From: Ixodes scapularis
Taxonomy: Eukaryota > Arthropoda > Arachnida > Ixodida > Ixodidae
DNA: 64,000 bases
Assembly (NCBI RefSeq): GCF_016920785.2
Contig: NW_024609839.1
Coordinates: forward strand, 6,102,196-6,166,195
Direction of reading: 5' to 3'
Shown: in pieces, positions 39,883 to 51,205 of the stretch
How positions within the stretch are numbered: the stretch's first letter is position 1
Layout of the letters: each line of letters starts with the position of its first letter
The notes under the pieces: generated by a model
What the model saw: the letters and a program-made list of their open reading frames with translations, nothing else
Told to the model about the DNA's origin: nothing
Databases searched by the model: none
Translations under genes and position numbers: made by a program

Positions 39883-40265
39883 GACGCTCTCTGCTTTTGT
39901 GTGCTACCAATACCCGGCCGAATGAGTCAAGGCAGTCCGCTTTCCAAAGACGTTGCCATGCCGACAGTTATCGCGTTGATTTAGGCTTAGGAATGGCCAG
40001 AATCGAAAGACTATTTAAAAAAATGCGACGACGTCATTGGTGATGCTAAGGCAAAGCGAAAGCCTCCTGCACCATTCGTTGCTGACTAACGCGCCCAATA
40101 TCGGAACTACAACGACATTTCAAAGCGAGCGGCGCTCACTCACCGGGGCACCGCCATGTTTCCCTGCATTCCCACCGAGCCAGTCACGTGATTTCAAAAT
40201 CCCTATTCTAGGTACTGCGGCTGACTTTAGCCGCGGTTAGCGGTTCGAGCAAACGGGCCGTGGTA
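39883..40265 (+). repeat. 400-bp dispersed repeat, copy 2
   Basis: Same blocks as 38445-38884 in the opposite orientation, ending at GGTTAGCGGTTCGAGCAAAC. Confidence 0.9.
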
Positions 40266-40944
40266 TTCCGAAAACTCAGTTGTACTAGCATCAAACGCTT
40301 TCAGCTTCCCTACGGACGACGTCTTGGCAGGTACCTCTCCCCGATACCTGCGTCACAGGACTGCGTCAGTATATTACATTTTATCTCTCGTCGCCAGTTG
40401 TCATAATCGAACCAGACGCCAGGCAAGTCCCGATGCAAGTACGTGCAGCCTTGGCCGCCAGCGCGTTGACTACTTCCTTCCCAACAGTAGAGATTCTCTG
40501 AGGCGACGATGTTTGTTCGATGCTGCTGCTTGGCTGCAGTATACGCTCGGGAAGGGCCGGTAGAGCGGCCGAGCTCCGGGGTGCCTTGACGGCAGACCAG
40601 TCCGCGGCCAGCTCGGATCCCGCCGGCGACGAATCAGTCACAGAGCAGAACATCCGAACTAAAAAACCACGAAAGAGGCCCGAGTTGGGGCTCGAGCTCG
40701 CGCTTATGATAGCACGAATTGCGCCCGTTGAAAAGTTCCAGCGCTACGTGGGAGACCAGCACAACGACGGGTGCAGCTCAGAAATTCAAGCAAAGTCCGA
40801 GATTGAGGAGAACGGCGCGGGCGACACAGTCCCATAGCTCTGAGCACGTTTCCCCTGTTGATCCTCGCTCTCAGTGTGCCATACGATCGGATACATGCGA
40901 GTAGGAATTTTTTTCTTTTTTAATAAGAAGGCCCACAATCAATT
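40266..40944. other. Stretch with unsupported open frames
   Basis: Frames of 105 (+, 40520-40837) and 90 (-, 40381-40653) codons overlap on opposite strands in GC-rich DNA. I recognise no domain in either and cannot call a gene. Confidence 0.35.
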
Positions 40945-41138
40945 GACCGATCTCAGCAGGCTTTTCGCGCATGCGTGACGCCGCCTTAACTTTAGTTCCC
41001 AGGAGGCTAACGGTAGTGCACAAGCTGGCTTGTCCCGTCTCGTGCTTTACACGCGCAAAGCCCCAGCGAGGTTGTCGCACGTGCCCTCGATTCATTGCGG
41101 CAGCGGTGGCGTAGTCAAACTGCCTGGTGAGATCGGTC
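40945..41138. mobile_element. Miniature transposon with GACCGATCTCA ends, copy 2
   Basis: 194 bp, same inverted ends as copy 1, left TA decayed to TT, right TA kept. About 17 bases shorter than copy 1 near the right end. Confidence 0.88.
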
Positions 41139-42359
41139 TATTACGGCAAAAAGAAACTCCCTACCTCATTAACACTCACGTCAAAACAAGCGCACCGTCT
41201 TTAGTCGTTAGTAGTGGCTCTAGTCGTTATCACGCTCAGCTGTCTCCAATGGCTGTCTCTGGACTCGGATAGGATCTGGATTCGGATTCCTCTGTTGACG
41301 ACCAGACTTGCTCCTCACGCTGACAAACTGTTTATTCCACCAATTACGCGAATAGTTCAACACACCTGATCTTGGCGGATGTTGAAGGATCGCAAAAGCC
41401 CAAGAACATACTTGATAGCCTTTTTGTTGTTATTTAAGTTACTGATATTTACGAGTGCCTGCACATGTTTTTCCGGTTCGAAAGTGACCAGATCCCCGTC
41501 GTGACCTGGAGGAAAGTGGTCATTCCACGGAGGTTTGGAATCGTCACTTTGCCCAAAGGCTAGTCGCCCTTGGGGGTAGTCAAAGCCTCCAAAACTCCAT
41601 TTCGACTACCCAGAATAGTCATCTTTTCTTCGAGTGTAGCGAGGGCGGTCGCAACACCCGCCAGCGATGCCAACAACGATGATCCCGGTATCCAAGGGTG
41701 TTTCTTGGGAAACTCCCAAAAAGGGGCTGCGGTCGAGCGAGCCGTGCACCTCAGAGGGGATAGCGAACGGAGGGATCGCCGGTCGGACACGCTCACGCCG
41801 CCACTCGACCCGGAGTTCACCTGAGGAAGCAGCGCACACAGTCCTCTCTTATGTAGGAAGCGCCTTTTCCTCTTCCTAAATACCATTGGCGAGTCAGGCG
41901 CGCTTGTGTCTTTTATGCGTTTCTCCCTTGTGGTCCTTTGTAAGCTCGACTCTATTGGATTCGAAATGGAAAACAGCCTAAAGGTTTCGTTGCCACGTCT
42001 TGTTATGTTTGGCAAGCTTGTTTTGACGAGCGAAACTTTTCGCTCGCTCGTAGCGCTGTTCGCGCCTGACGAGTTATGTTTTCAGCCGCTTCATCCGGCT
42101 CGCCGTCTCTCATGGGATTTTCGATTGTTGACGTTACTCGAGAGCGGACAGCTTTGTCGCCTTGCACTTCGATGCCGGAGGCGTCATTCTGCTCGTGACA
42201 AGCGCGTCGGATTAGCGGTCCATTGTTCGAATCTCGGTTCACTCCGAAGATGAGAGTGCGGCGAAAGCTACGTTGCTATTTGGAACAGCCATACGTCTTA
42301 ATTTCACCACGTGACCGCCTATATCTATGCGGAGAGAGCGCTGTGAGCTGACGAAAGCT
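41139..42359. other. Stretch with one 151-codon minus frame, no recognised gene
   Basis: The minus frame 41560-42015 and a plus frame 41570-41824 overlap; neither shows a domain I know. A tRNA-like B-box word GTTCGAATCTC occurs at about 42226, without a foldable cloverleaf around it. Confidence 0.4.
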
Positions 42360-42387
42360 TGGTTGACCCGGCCAGTACAATATGCTT
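42360..42387 (+). other. 28-base match to the 5' end of 18S rRNA
   Basis: TGGTTGACCCGGCCAGTA, then CA and ATATGCTT, resembles the universal 18S start TGGTTGATCCTGCCAGTA, GTC, ATATGCTT with two substitutions and a small gap. The match does not extend, so it is a tiny fragment or coincidence. Confidence 0.35.
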
Positions 42388-43344
42388 ACATGGGTCTCTG
42401 AAACCGCCTTACAGTCCTTTCTTGTCTCACTCTGGATTTCATGGAGTTTCTTTCTGGTTTCTTCGCTCTGTCCATTTCCTAGAATCCATAATGTATGAAC
42501 GGGTCATATGCTCTCGCTCTATGAGACGCTGCGAATCATGCCAACGTAAATACGAAGAAAAAGGTTCAGTCGCCCGCGTAGTCTGTATGTTGGTTCCGCC
42601 GTATCACCGCTGTGACGGCGCGTATTTAAGTGGCAAATTTCCCGACATGGAGATCTAAAAAGCCAACGATTCTGTTGGATAAGAATTTAGGAATGGGGAC
42701 GAAGACAGACGGACGTGTGTGGGCGTGTTTAAACGTAATTGATTAGCAAGTGTATCTCCTTCGAACTTGAAAGTAATTACTTTCGGCTTCTGCCAGTCAA
42801 GTACCAATATAATGAGATATTACGTTTTCGTCGAGAGTGGGTAAGGACCCTCGGGAAATTCCGTCTGGCTACCTAAGTGTGCATGATATGTTAACCTTGC
42901 CGAGTGTCCCCGACGATCGCCACCAGTTGCCCGCCAGTACAGGACGCCTGTACCCGGCCAAGAAGCGCCGACACCAAGAAAGTCGGACGTCTATGCCGCA
43001 GCTGCGAGGACCGCATTTACCGGCGTACGCCTGCCGCCCACGGTGAGCGCCCGTCTTTGTGCGCCTCCTTCGCCCCGAGGAGCTGTCTCGCCTTCCCCCT
43101 GATGCCGCCGGGAAAGCCTGTCTCCCGGGAAAACTAAGTGCGGCGATACCGGGAGATGCCGATCCCTCAGAAACGTCGGACAGCTCCCACCCTGGCAACG
43201 AGACTCATCGAAACGACGCTCCCGTGGAGGCTGTTACCTTCGATGACGCCGTCGGATGAACGGTCCACGAATTCGAACCGCCCAAGGAAACCTCTTCACG
43301 CCAGTAGGGACGGCTCGCGTTCACATCCACGCTGAGACGTGAAA
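42388..43344. other. Possible gag-like debris upstream of protease relic
   Basis: Open plus-strand frames at 42837-43335 have Pro/Arg-rich sequence with scattered cysteines (RLCRSCEDRIYRR) that could derive from a Gag nucleocapsid, but no knuckle is intact. Confidence 0.35.
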
Positions 43345-43473
43345 TTTGGTGCCCTCCATGACTCTGGGAAGAATGGGCTTTCTGTCTGAACACGGCGCCG
43401 TCATCGACCTGGGAGCAATCAAGTTGACGCTCCGGAAGCCTCTCGTAACGCCGGATGATTCCCAAACGACGTG
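43345..43473 (+). pseudogene. Gypsy protease carboxy-terminal relic
   Basis: The plus frame from about 43353 reads VPSMTLGRMGFLSEHGAVID, followed by LGAIKLTL. It matches the ILGMDFLxxHGAVIDL block that closes retropepsin domains in gypsy elements. The DTGA active site is not visible upstream. Frames stop at 43473. Confidence 0.6.
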
Positions 43474-43512
43474 AGCCACTGTCCGCCACACTTGGTGGAG
43501 AATTCCTAACGA

Positions 43513-44292
43513 GGGATTCTACTCGTAATCCCTTACTTTTTTCGAGTAATTTTGTAATGGCCACGTTGCTGTTTTTTTTTGGGGGGGCAGTAATTTGTGA
43601 TATAATTTAGTTACAAAATATGGGTAAGGGATTACTTTAAGCACTCGTTCCAGGAGAGATTACTGCCACTTTAGGCGATGCTGTGTCCTTCTCCCTAGCA
43701 GAGGCCTTTCTAAATGCTCGTCAACGCCAGCTTCGATGGCTCGGCACCTCGGTAAGACAAGAGATGGTCGGCAATGACGGCTCAATCTGGCGCGCGCTGA
43801 AAGCGTCTCATCCGTTCAAGCAGAATCTGACAGTGCGTCAAAGTTCCAGGCACCAGACCGCGGCTTTGGGGCGTTGCTCTCACGCTCGAAAGGCCCGTTT
43901 GAAGAGAGACTCTTCGTAGATCGGTTCCTTACCTCCGACTCTCGTAGCGGAGGTACCTATTGAGCATGCGCACCGCTAGCTTTGTCTGCACGATTCCAGG
44001 GGTCGATTACGGTCGTCGTAAGCTAGCAGAATAGTAGGTCTGGTTGCTGGGTTCGCTGCCCTGTAAGCTTACTAGTGAACGAACTTTCTTTCTCTTAAAT
44101 ACGATGTTTTATTTCTAAGAAGACTACCAAAATGCGGGCGTATGAGGAAGGGAAAGTAGTGTTGTGGAATATTTTTGAAAACATAAAACTCGTTTCTATT
44201 GTTTTCTCGATAAATGTGCGGGAAAAATAAGGTGAAAGTAATTTGTAACTGATAATTTGTAACGTAACGAGTAAAGTAACCCATTACCTAGC
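43513..44292 (-). mobile_element. GTAAC-rich DNA transposon, short (internally deleted) copy
   Basis: Both ends carry GTTAC/GTAAT arrays. Read in reverse, it starts GGGTTACTTTACTCGTTACG and ends with AACGTGGCCATTACAAAATT and GTAAGGGATTACGAG. It is collinear with 52822-54515 at the left 400 bp (CAACACTA, CATACGCCCG, AGACAAAGCTAGCGGTGCGC, ACCTCCGCTACGAG) and at the right 130 bp. It lacks about 0.9 kb of the middle. Confidence 0.82.
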
Positions 44293-45620
44293 GGCGCAAC
44301 GATCTTCCTAAAATCGACGCCTGATGGCACAAGGTGCGGTGCTCATCGACTGGCCCTTTCCAACTGGCGCTCAGCGTTATCTCCGCGTGTGAGCCGAACA
44401 CCTAGCGGTATTTATCGGAACAGCATTTGGCAGCTCGAGAAGCCGATAATGCGAGGATAAAACAAGAAAGACGGAGGCGAACGGCACGCGCGCATGCGCA
44501 GACGGCACCTATCAGGCGCAGACGGCACCTATCAGTTGCAGCCGGCGCTGCGAGATAGCGCGGCGATGCAGTTCGGTCGCCGCTCCGGCGCTCCGTTTTA
44601 CTTTGAGGGGACCTGTACTTTGAAACAGCCAAACCGTAGAAGACATTCTGACAAGATGTGACACGGGGGTTGTTTATCGCATTTCCCTATCATGTGGCAT
44701 ATGTTAGATGGGTCAAACTGGCAGCTGCGGAAATGATAGGACAAGAGAGCATGGGGCTCGGCGTGGTTGGCTAGCAGACGCTGAGGCGTTCCTTCTGCCG
44801 CCTATCTGCCTAGCCTCCCAGAGCACCTCAATTTTGGCTAATAAAAATTATTATTATTATTATTACTATTATCAGTCGAGGGAACTAGAGCAGCTCATGA
44901 TCGTATCCGCATCTGTGAATGTAGTGCAGCGTTCCGCAGCATCACCGTCCTTGCAAGAAATATACTGCATCATGAACCAACTAGGCCGACAACAAGTTTT
45001 AATAAACAAAAGCCCGTATGCACTTTGGTCATTGAAGAAAAGCGAAGCAACAGTCGCCACAAACTATCTGGCTAAACACAAACAATATTTGCGGTGTTTT
45101 ACGTCCCGCTGAGAACTAAATTGTATTTACAGCTCGTAGAATGTAGAAGAAACAGAAGCAGTGATACCACGAAGAGTCTCTTATTCTACCTTGACGTTTT
45201 CAGTATCCTATAGTACTTGTCCCGTCCTCATTGAGGTATCCTCTTTGTTGCGTCGATTGGCACAGATGAGTGTGCTCGCGGCGGGCGCCGGCATGAAGGG
45301 CCCTCGATCGGCGAAAGAACGACCTTGGCAGCGGCAGACGTCAACATCGTTTTCTTCTTTTCCAGAGCTGGCTTTCCGAGCTCGATGCATATGGTGGCCG
45401 CCGCTTCCTGGTGCGTTTTCTTTTTTCTCTGTTTTTGCGCAACACGACGTCGTAGGTGCGGGCGTCCTCAAAGCCGCTGTTGTATTCAACTGTCTGCAGA
45501 CCTTGTCCGTAGATGTAGTGCGGCAATTTATGCTCAGAACTTAATCTATGGGCATCACATTCGTGGCCGATACCTCGCAACTGTTCTAGACACCAGAGGG
45601 CGCCGTCGGACAAGGAGAGC
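44293..45620. other. Stretch without recognised gene
   Basis: A tandem duplication of CAGACGGCACCTATCAG lies at about 44498-44535. Open frames at 44708-45112 and 45161-45636 show no known motif and overlap minus-strand frames. Confidence 0.45.
44839..44873. repeat. (ATT)n microsatellite
   Basis: About eleven ATT/ATC units, slightly imperfect. Confidence 0.92.
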
Positions 45621-45621
45621 T

Positions 45622-45934
45622 AGAGTTCTTGTATAGGCTGCCTACGGGAGCCAGAGTTGGGCGTCTGTTTTCCACGTGCCGCCGCGCCGCTATTCGCCGA
45701 GATCCGATCACGTGAGGAGCCGGATCCAATGCCGTGCAGGAAACTAGACGTTGCACGCGCCCCGACAGTACATTCCCCTGCTTTTGAGCGCGCCGCGCGC
45801 CTCGAACGCGCGGCGCCGCTATTCGCCGATTTCAGTCACGTGACGAGCGGGATCAACATGCTGTGCAGGAAAGACGGAGCTACGGGAATGAACGCGCAAC
45901 TCTGGCTGCCGTAGGGAGCCTATACAGGAACTCT
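45622..45934. mobile_element. Miniature transposon with 41-bp AGAGTTC inverted repeats
   Basis: Left AGAGTTCTTGTATAGGCTGC and, reverse-complemented, right AGAGTTCCTGTATAGGCTCC run inward through CTACGG and AGCCAGAGTTG for about 41 bp. TA borders each side. The core has a direct duplication of about 70 bp (CCGCTATTCGCCGA at 45691 and 45818; TGCAGGAAA at 45735 and 45862), each with a CACGTGA word. Confidence 0.88.
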
Positions 45935-46149
45935 AAGGAGAACAAAGCCGCTTATACTTAGAGAGTTTGGTCAATGGGCGGAGCTTGTTCCCCACTAGAA
46001 CCAGCGGATTTCGCGATAACGCAAAATGGCGTTACTTCTCTTTCTCCTTTATTTCTGAAATATCGCGTAGAGTTCCTACGAGTCCGAGCCATAAAATGGC
46101 GGACAGAAGTCGTCTCGCGGTTGTCTAGCCTGCTATGGTTGCCAGGCTG

Positions 46150-46400
46150 TCAAGTCCAAACTCTCAGTATCTCTGAGGAGAAGCCCCTTGATGAGTTGGC
46201 ATTTCTCTTGCAAGATAGCACCCCAGTGCACGAGGTCCGTCTCTCGAACGGCCCCTGGAAGCAAATGGCGACGTACCAACAGCTCGTGGCACGTGTCTCG
46301 CGGCAGGAAATGGCGCTACTCTTAAAACTAAAAAAAGAAAAAAAGACGCTTTTATTGAGGCGTTTAAACGAGAAGGGCTTTTCCTCGTCTGATGGCGCTT
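46150..46400 (+). repeat. Dispersed GGCACGTGTCTCG repeat, copy 3
   Basis: GTGCACGAGGTCCGTCTCGA, CCCCTGGAAGCAAATGGCGA, CTCGTGGCACGTGTCTCG and GACGCTTTTATTGAGG align in order with 16520-16700. AATAAAG follows at 46450, so the family may be a retroposon. Confidence 0.75.
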
Positions 46401-47696
46401 TTTATTATCCGCGATGATTCGAGATAATCGGTATTTGATACCGAGTTTAATAAAGAAATCGGTCACGCAGGAATGTCATGTGTTTTTTCGTTTTGTTTTC
46501 GATTGCTTAGAGCCCATCGATTGAGTTACCTTAAATTGACTATCGCAGAAAGAGGTGTAGTGCCCCCTTAAAGGGTATTTGAAGAAGCTCGAATTAATTC
46601 CTGGGATTTCACCCAAGCACTATCTCTAAAAGTTAAAGGAACACTAGCACCCCCCCCCCCATCCCCCCCCACCCCCTACAAAAATATTATTAGGCGATTT
46701 ATTATGGTGGCAAAGGACTATCCAATCAAAATTTTGCTACAGTTTCGCGTATATTTTTAATAAAATAAAAAAAATAAAAATAAAACTCAACTGCTCGAAA
46801 CCGAAACCGAAACTAAACTGGGGTGGAAGAAGAGATATAGAGGAGGAGAAAGTTACCGTAAGTCACGTGGCGGTGGAACTTTTTTCTTCTTCAATGAACG
46901 CGTTTGCAGTTCTTTAGAAGCCATAGAAAATGGGTATTGTATTTCTTTTTTTCCATTCTTAATGTTGAGTGTTTGCCTTCGACGACCCACGACTTTGATT
47001 TGATTATCTCTGGTGGTTCTGTCTAAAGCGTAGCACGTGACCACAGAGGAGAGAGTGTGCGCGACTCCAACCGGCCAGTTCTCGATCGGCGTTTCCTGGC
47101 GGAAAGAAAAGGAATTTCGAGCCGCAAATTGTGTTCTGGGTATTTGGGCTCTCGTATCTAGAAACATTTTGGCGAGCATAAATACCATGTCAATGTCCCT
47201 TTAAAGTATCGGGTAAGATACTTTAAAGATACCGCATTTCCTTCCTGGGTACGTGCAAGTACCTAGCCAAGTTTACCGAGGGCTGGTCTCGATAGCTCTT
47301 TGTGGTTGTACTTTGGTAGCTTGTGTCACCTAATGGCTGTAGCGAATATCAATAGCTTTCTTTGAAAACTTTCTTCAAACAGAGAGACTCAAGCACTCGC
47401 GCTGTCGGGTTTTCGCGACGCAGCAACATTTTGTTGCTCGGGGTACAAATAATAAGTAATGTGAATCAACCCGTGTTTGTCAAGTTAATCAATGGTTGAC
47501 TGTCTGAAGTCAAAACCAGCCTCAGTGAAATTTCCTTTCCAGCGTGAGAGAGGACGACCAAGCTCAGTGCTAGAAACGATGAGGAAGAAGTGCAAGGCGG
47601 GAGGCACACCGACAGCATGCTTGGCCAGCATTAAGAACAATTCATAAAACTTTTTCTTAAAATTGAAAATCGCGTACTTGGGCTCCACTTGGAATT
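46401..47696. other. Stretch without recognised gene
   Basis: C-rich tract at 46650-46675, (AAAAT)n-like tract near 46755-46785 and a hairpin TTTAAAGTATC/GATACTTTAAA at about 47201-47228. Minus frame 46853-47188 has no known domain. Confidence 0.45.
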
Positions 47697-48110
47697 AGTA
47701 CGCGGTCTGCTTCTGCGTGCCATCAATGCCCGGCCGATCAAGTCAAGAGAATCCACTAGAAGTCGAAAGAGGTTGCCATGTCGACAATTACCACGTCCCT
47801 TTAGGCTCCAAGATTGCAAGACGATCTGAAAGATATGGCGAGGTGATTGCTCATGCTTTGCGAGGTAAGGGAAAGGGACAGCCTCCTGCACCATTTATTA
47901 CTGACAAACGTTCCCGATCGTGCAGCGAATACTACACATCAGTTCCAAAGCGAGCGACGCTCGCTCGCAGGGGCACCGCCATGTTTCCCCGCCGTCCCTA
48001 CTCTGCTGGTCATGTGACCTAAAATTCCCCCTCGTAGAGAAATGCGGTTAAAATTCTGCCGCGGTTCAAGTTAACCAGCTTCGAGCTAATGGGCCCAGGT
48101 GAACAAACAA
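47697..48110 (+). repeat. 400-bp dispersed repeat, copy 3
   Basis: AATGCCCGGCCGATCAAGTC, GGTTGCCATGTCGACAATTA, GCCTCCTGCACCATTTATTA, CACCGCCATGTTTCCCCGC and AATGGGCCC match copies 1 and 2 in order; somewhat more diverged. Confidence 0.85.
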
Positions 48111-48354
48111 CTCGGGCATTACTTAAAATATTTAACTCAAACGATACAAACAGACCATAGACTACAGTTTTAAGATAGGTACTCAGATTGTTTGCGAATA
48201 GTGGAATTAAATCCCTGTCAGATGGTGTTTTAAAGATCCTTTTCACTAAGCTCCTTTATAAAATCGGCCAACCTGCTCGCGATGTTGAGTGCGCTCGTGC
48301 CCTACGGCGTGCGCCGGTTCGCCGATTTTAAAATGCCCGTCTGACAGGGGCATT

Positions 48355-48800
48355 AAACGTTTTAGTAGTTATTCAGAACTAAAAGCATCTGCCGTCGAAA
48401 GGTTCAACGGAGCATTAACAGCAAAATTAGAAAAGGCTCAGATTCCCCGGGTTATGGGCGAAGTAGTTCAAAACTATAAGACATCCTTCACCGATCTATT
48501 AAAATGACTCCGACCGAAGCCTCATGGAAAAAGAATGAAGAGGTCAGAAAAAAATCTGTATCCCTCACCGAAAGGTAAGAAGAAGCCGAAATTTAAAGTT
48601 GGTGGCAAAGTGAAATTACGAAAATATAAAGGTTTTCTTTTTTCTTTTGAAAAGGGGTACAAACAAAATTATACAACCGACGCCTTTCGAATAAAGGAAG
48701 TCTTCAGTTATCCGTATTAATTAACATGGAAGAAGATATACTGGGAGCGGTTTTGAACAGGACATGTTAAATACGTTCCTATACAGGACGATTTTTGTAT
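48355..48800 (+). pseudogene. Polinton/Maverick-like integrase carboxy-terminal fragment
   Basis: Plus-strand pieces read SYSELKASAVERFNGALTAK (48370-48430), then EVVQNYKTSFTDLL (48460-48505), an MTPTEASWKKNEE block (about 48504-48545), NLYPSPKGKKKPKFKVGGKV (about 48550-48615) and KGYKQNYTTDAFRIKEVFSY (about 48655-48715). Core-end, linker and SH3/chromo-like tail appear in the order of retroviral-type integrases carried by Polinton/Maverick elements. At least two frameshifts (A-rich tract near 48550 and after 48720). No capsid, polymerase or protease gene lies nearby, so this is an isolated fragment. Confidence 0.75.
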
Positions 48801-49196
48801 ATTTTGTTCATGTTATTTCATGAAGGTGATTTTTCAAGGGCGGGGGAATGTGTGATGGTTCAGAATCTGCATATTCTATAGACCAACTCATGTTTACAAA
48901 CAAACTGGAGCGCCCCTAGCCGACGCCATCGGCGCCGCGCATGCGCATTGCAGTTTGGGCAAGAAGCTCGCCGTCGCCCATAAACAAACCATTGAAATGC
49001 GATTTTGTCGGCGTCGGTGTGAGTCCCCGTGCTCTTTTTCGCTTTGGAATTGTTGGTTTTGCGTCTTCCTGGCAATGTCTGACTACTTGAGCGGCCTCAG
49101 TGAAATTAACGAGGCTCGCCACACCGCAAAACTTTGCGTGAATAATGTGACATGCGGCGATTAATTCCACGTGGATGCCGCAGAATGGACGCTAAA
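48801..49196. other. GC-rich, CpG-containing stretch without recognised gene
   Basis: GCGCATGCGCA near 48937 is an NRF1-like palindrome. A short frame MSDYLSGLSEINEARHTAK ends quickly at 49164. It could be the start of a lost gene or a transposon ORF; nothing more can be said. Confidence 0.4.
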
Positions 49197-49333
49197 GCCT
49201 GATTCGCGCGCTGAGATTCCGCTCGCAATTTTCAGTCGCGACGTCGCTTGGACTACAAAAGCGTGAACTATAGCTGAGATGGTCGACGTCGATACTGAAA
49301 ATCGCAAGCAGAATCGGACCAAGTGAATCAGGC
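49197..49333. mobile_element. Foldback miniature transposon with GCCTGATTC ends
   Basis: GCCTGATTCGCGC...CGCAATTTTCAGTCGCGACGTCG on the left pairs with the right half (reverse complement GCCTGATTCACTTGG...GCGATTTTCAGTATCGACGTCG), arms about 50 bp, total 137 bp. Confidence 0.85.
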
Positions 49334-50442
49334 ATAACAAGTCGGTGATGGCGCTGGTAACAATGATCTACATCCCCTTGCATCTACTGTTTACACCGAG
49401 CTTGCTTACCCCACCAACCTTCAAACTTAGAAGTATTTTGAAGCCTGCACTTCCTTACCGCAATTACCGAACCAACGTTTGGTCAGCGGGCCGCTTTCAT
49501 TCGAAAGAGCAGACGACAAGCAGAAACGTTTGAAAGAGCAGACGACGGTTCGAACGATCAGGCTGCCGTTTGAACTTGAAGACGCACTGAACGTAGTCCG
49601 CAGGTGCTCCGAACAACTTGACCGTTTTCCCGTGTTCATGTTGGAACCAAAGAAATAAATCTGATGACCGCAAGTATCCGTGAATTCCACCCAAAGCGCT
49701 TCCTGCACAAGCGATCGTGGTCTGACGGCGTCTGGTTTTCCCTTTTCAAGGCACATTTCCACGTTCTCGGACGAACCGAGCACATGAAAACTGACCTTCC
49801 AACCTTTCCCGACTCTTTTGGTACAGCGCCAGTCGCGGCACTTCGACCAGAAGGCAGGTTTTTGTCTAGTTTGTTTTTAAACAACGCAGAAATGCGCGTC
49901 TCGCATGGCGACTTCCGCCCACAGCCCCAGACCGGAAGTGCGCTCCACGCGCCACCACCGCGCCTTGACGTAACAGAGTTGAGTTCCTGTATACTCCTCG
50001 TGCACGTGAGCGTTAGATTTGGCAAGCTTTCATTTGCAGAGACTCGTCCGCACGAGCAGACATGGCGGCGGCTTGTCGCCCCGCTTGCGATCGTCTCGAC
50101 TGTGGTTGAAGCACAGGTGCAGTCAAATGGGGCCTATACGCTGGTTAAGGGTACCCGTGCAACTATAGGCCATTGTAGGCATGCGTGCACAGCAATACGG
50201 TGTTTCTTCCCTTTGTTATAAGAGCGCTCCGTCTTCTCATTTCCCGATCGACATCCAGCGCCCCTACTACGTTGTGACACAAGAAAAAACAAAAACCCTC
50301 CCCTTCCCCGCGTAGTGTGAGGGGAGGGGATTTTTCGTGTAGTGGCAAAACGTCGCTCTTTTATTCTGATCCCAAGGTTCTCGCCCATATCGGCCTTAAC
50401 GTTAATGTCTAGCTGCGGAGGCTCTACCGCAGCTTGTCGGTA
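49334..50442. other. Stretch without recognised gene
   Basis: Plus frame 49664-50221 (185 codons) is the longest here but overlaps minus frames of similar length and has no recognised motif. An inverted repeat CCCTCCCCT/AGGGGAGGGGA is at 50298-50332. Confidence 0.4.
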
Positions 50443-51205
50443 GACAGTTTTAGGATAGCGCGCTCTAAAGCTTTGCGCGCGCAAAAAATAGCGTCGTCGC
50501 CACTGCGCATGGGCGGAACGCTAACCACATTTTGCGCTTTGCGCGCGCTGTTTTAGCGTACGCTATTTCTCAGAATTTGCGTGCGCACGCAAAGAGTCTG
50601 CGCTTTTCCAAGGAGGATTTGTGATTAGAAATTGGCTAAAGCCGGGACGAGCACAGTTCAAAAAATGGTGGCTGCCAGCAGCGCGGCTGCGGGAGCTCTG
50701 GGAGCGTCGTGAGCGCGACGTCGGCGGCATCCTCGCGACTGCGATTTCCAACGCAGGACGACATTGCACTCCTACGGGAGCTGTACGTCCGAAACGTGTA
50801 GGAAGATCCAGAATGGTGGGCTGTGATCGCTGGCAACTTGCTGCTTCCGACGCGCTTCTTGGCTAAGGTACAGTGTGCGACGGTCAGTGCACGAGACCTC
50901 TCTTGCCGAGGCGACGCGAGCGGACACGACCGGTCGACCGCTCCCGCCCAATTTTCATATTTTAAAAAGATGTAAAAGGTTACTGTGAACCAGAAAACTT
51001 GTTTTTTTCTCGAGTTACAGCATTTCGTGCGTGAAATAGACATTGTTACTGCATCTCAGCGGTGTTGCCAGCGCGAGACGCTTGGGTTTTTGCGTCGCGG
51101 CGGAGAAACGCTATTCTAAAACACTTTTCCGTAGCGTGCGCTAACGCGAGCGATAAATGTAGCGCTAACGTGCGCTGAAATTGCGTACGTTATTCAAAAA
51201 CTTTC
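50443..51205 (-). mobile_element. 763-bp DNA transposon with GAGAGTTTTAGAATA-type ends, copy 2
   Basis: Same family as 35190-35929, opposite orientation, flanked by TA. Read in reverse it starts GAAAGTTTTTGAATAACGTA and contains the same internal partial terminus (GTGTTTTAGAATAGCG), the ACGAAATGCTG block and the Myb/SANT-like fragment. About 80 percent identical by eye. Confidence 0.88.
50621..50866 (+). pseudogene. Broken Myb/SANT-like transposon protein fragment, sister copy
   Basis: The 81-codon plus frame starts IRNWLKPGRAQFKKWWLP and contains RERDVGGILATAISNAGRHC, aligned with the minus frame at 35555-35791. Another frame gives QDDIALLRELYVRN and EDPEWWAVIAGNLL, which is closer to a SANT-like helix pattern. 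Conservation in two copies shows a common ancestral gene, but both are frameshifted. Confidence 0.5.

Noticed and set aside
41560..42015. 151-codon minus frame
   Set aside because: GC-rich sequence with frames open on both strands, no domain recognised and no splice or promoter context.
42180..42250. tRNA-like B box GTTCGAATCTC
   Set aside because: No foldable acceptor or anticodon arm around it; at most a SINE relic.
49664..50221. 185-codon plus frame
   Set aside because: Overlapping minus frames of similar length and no recognised motif.
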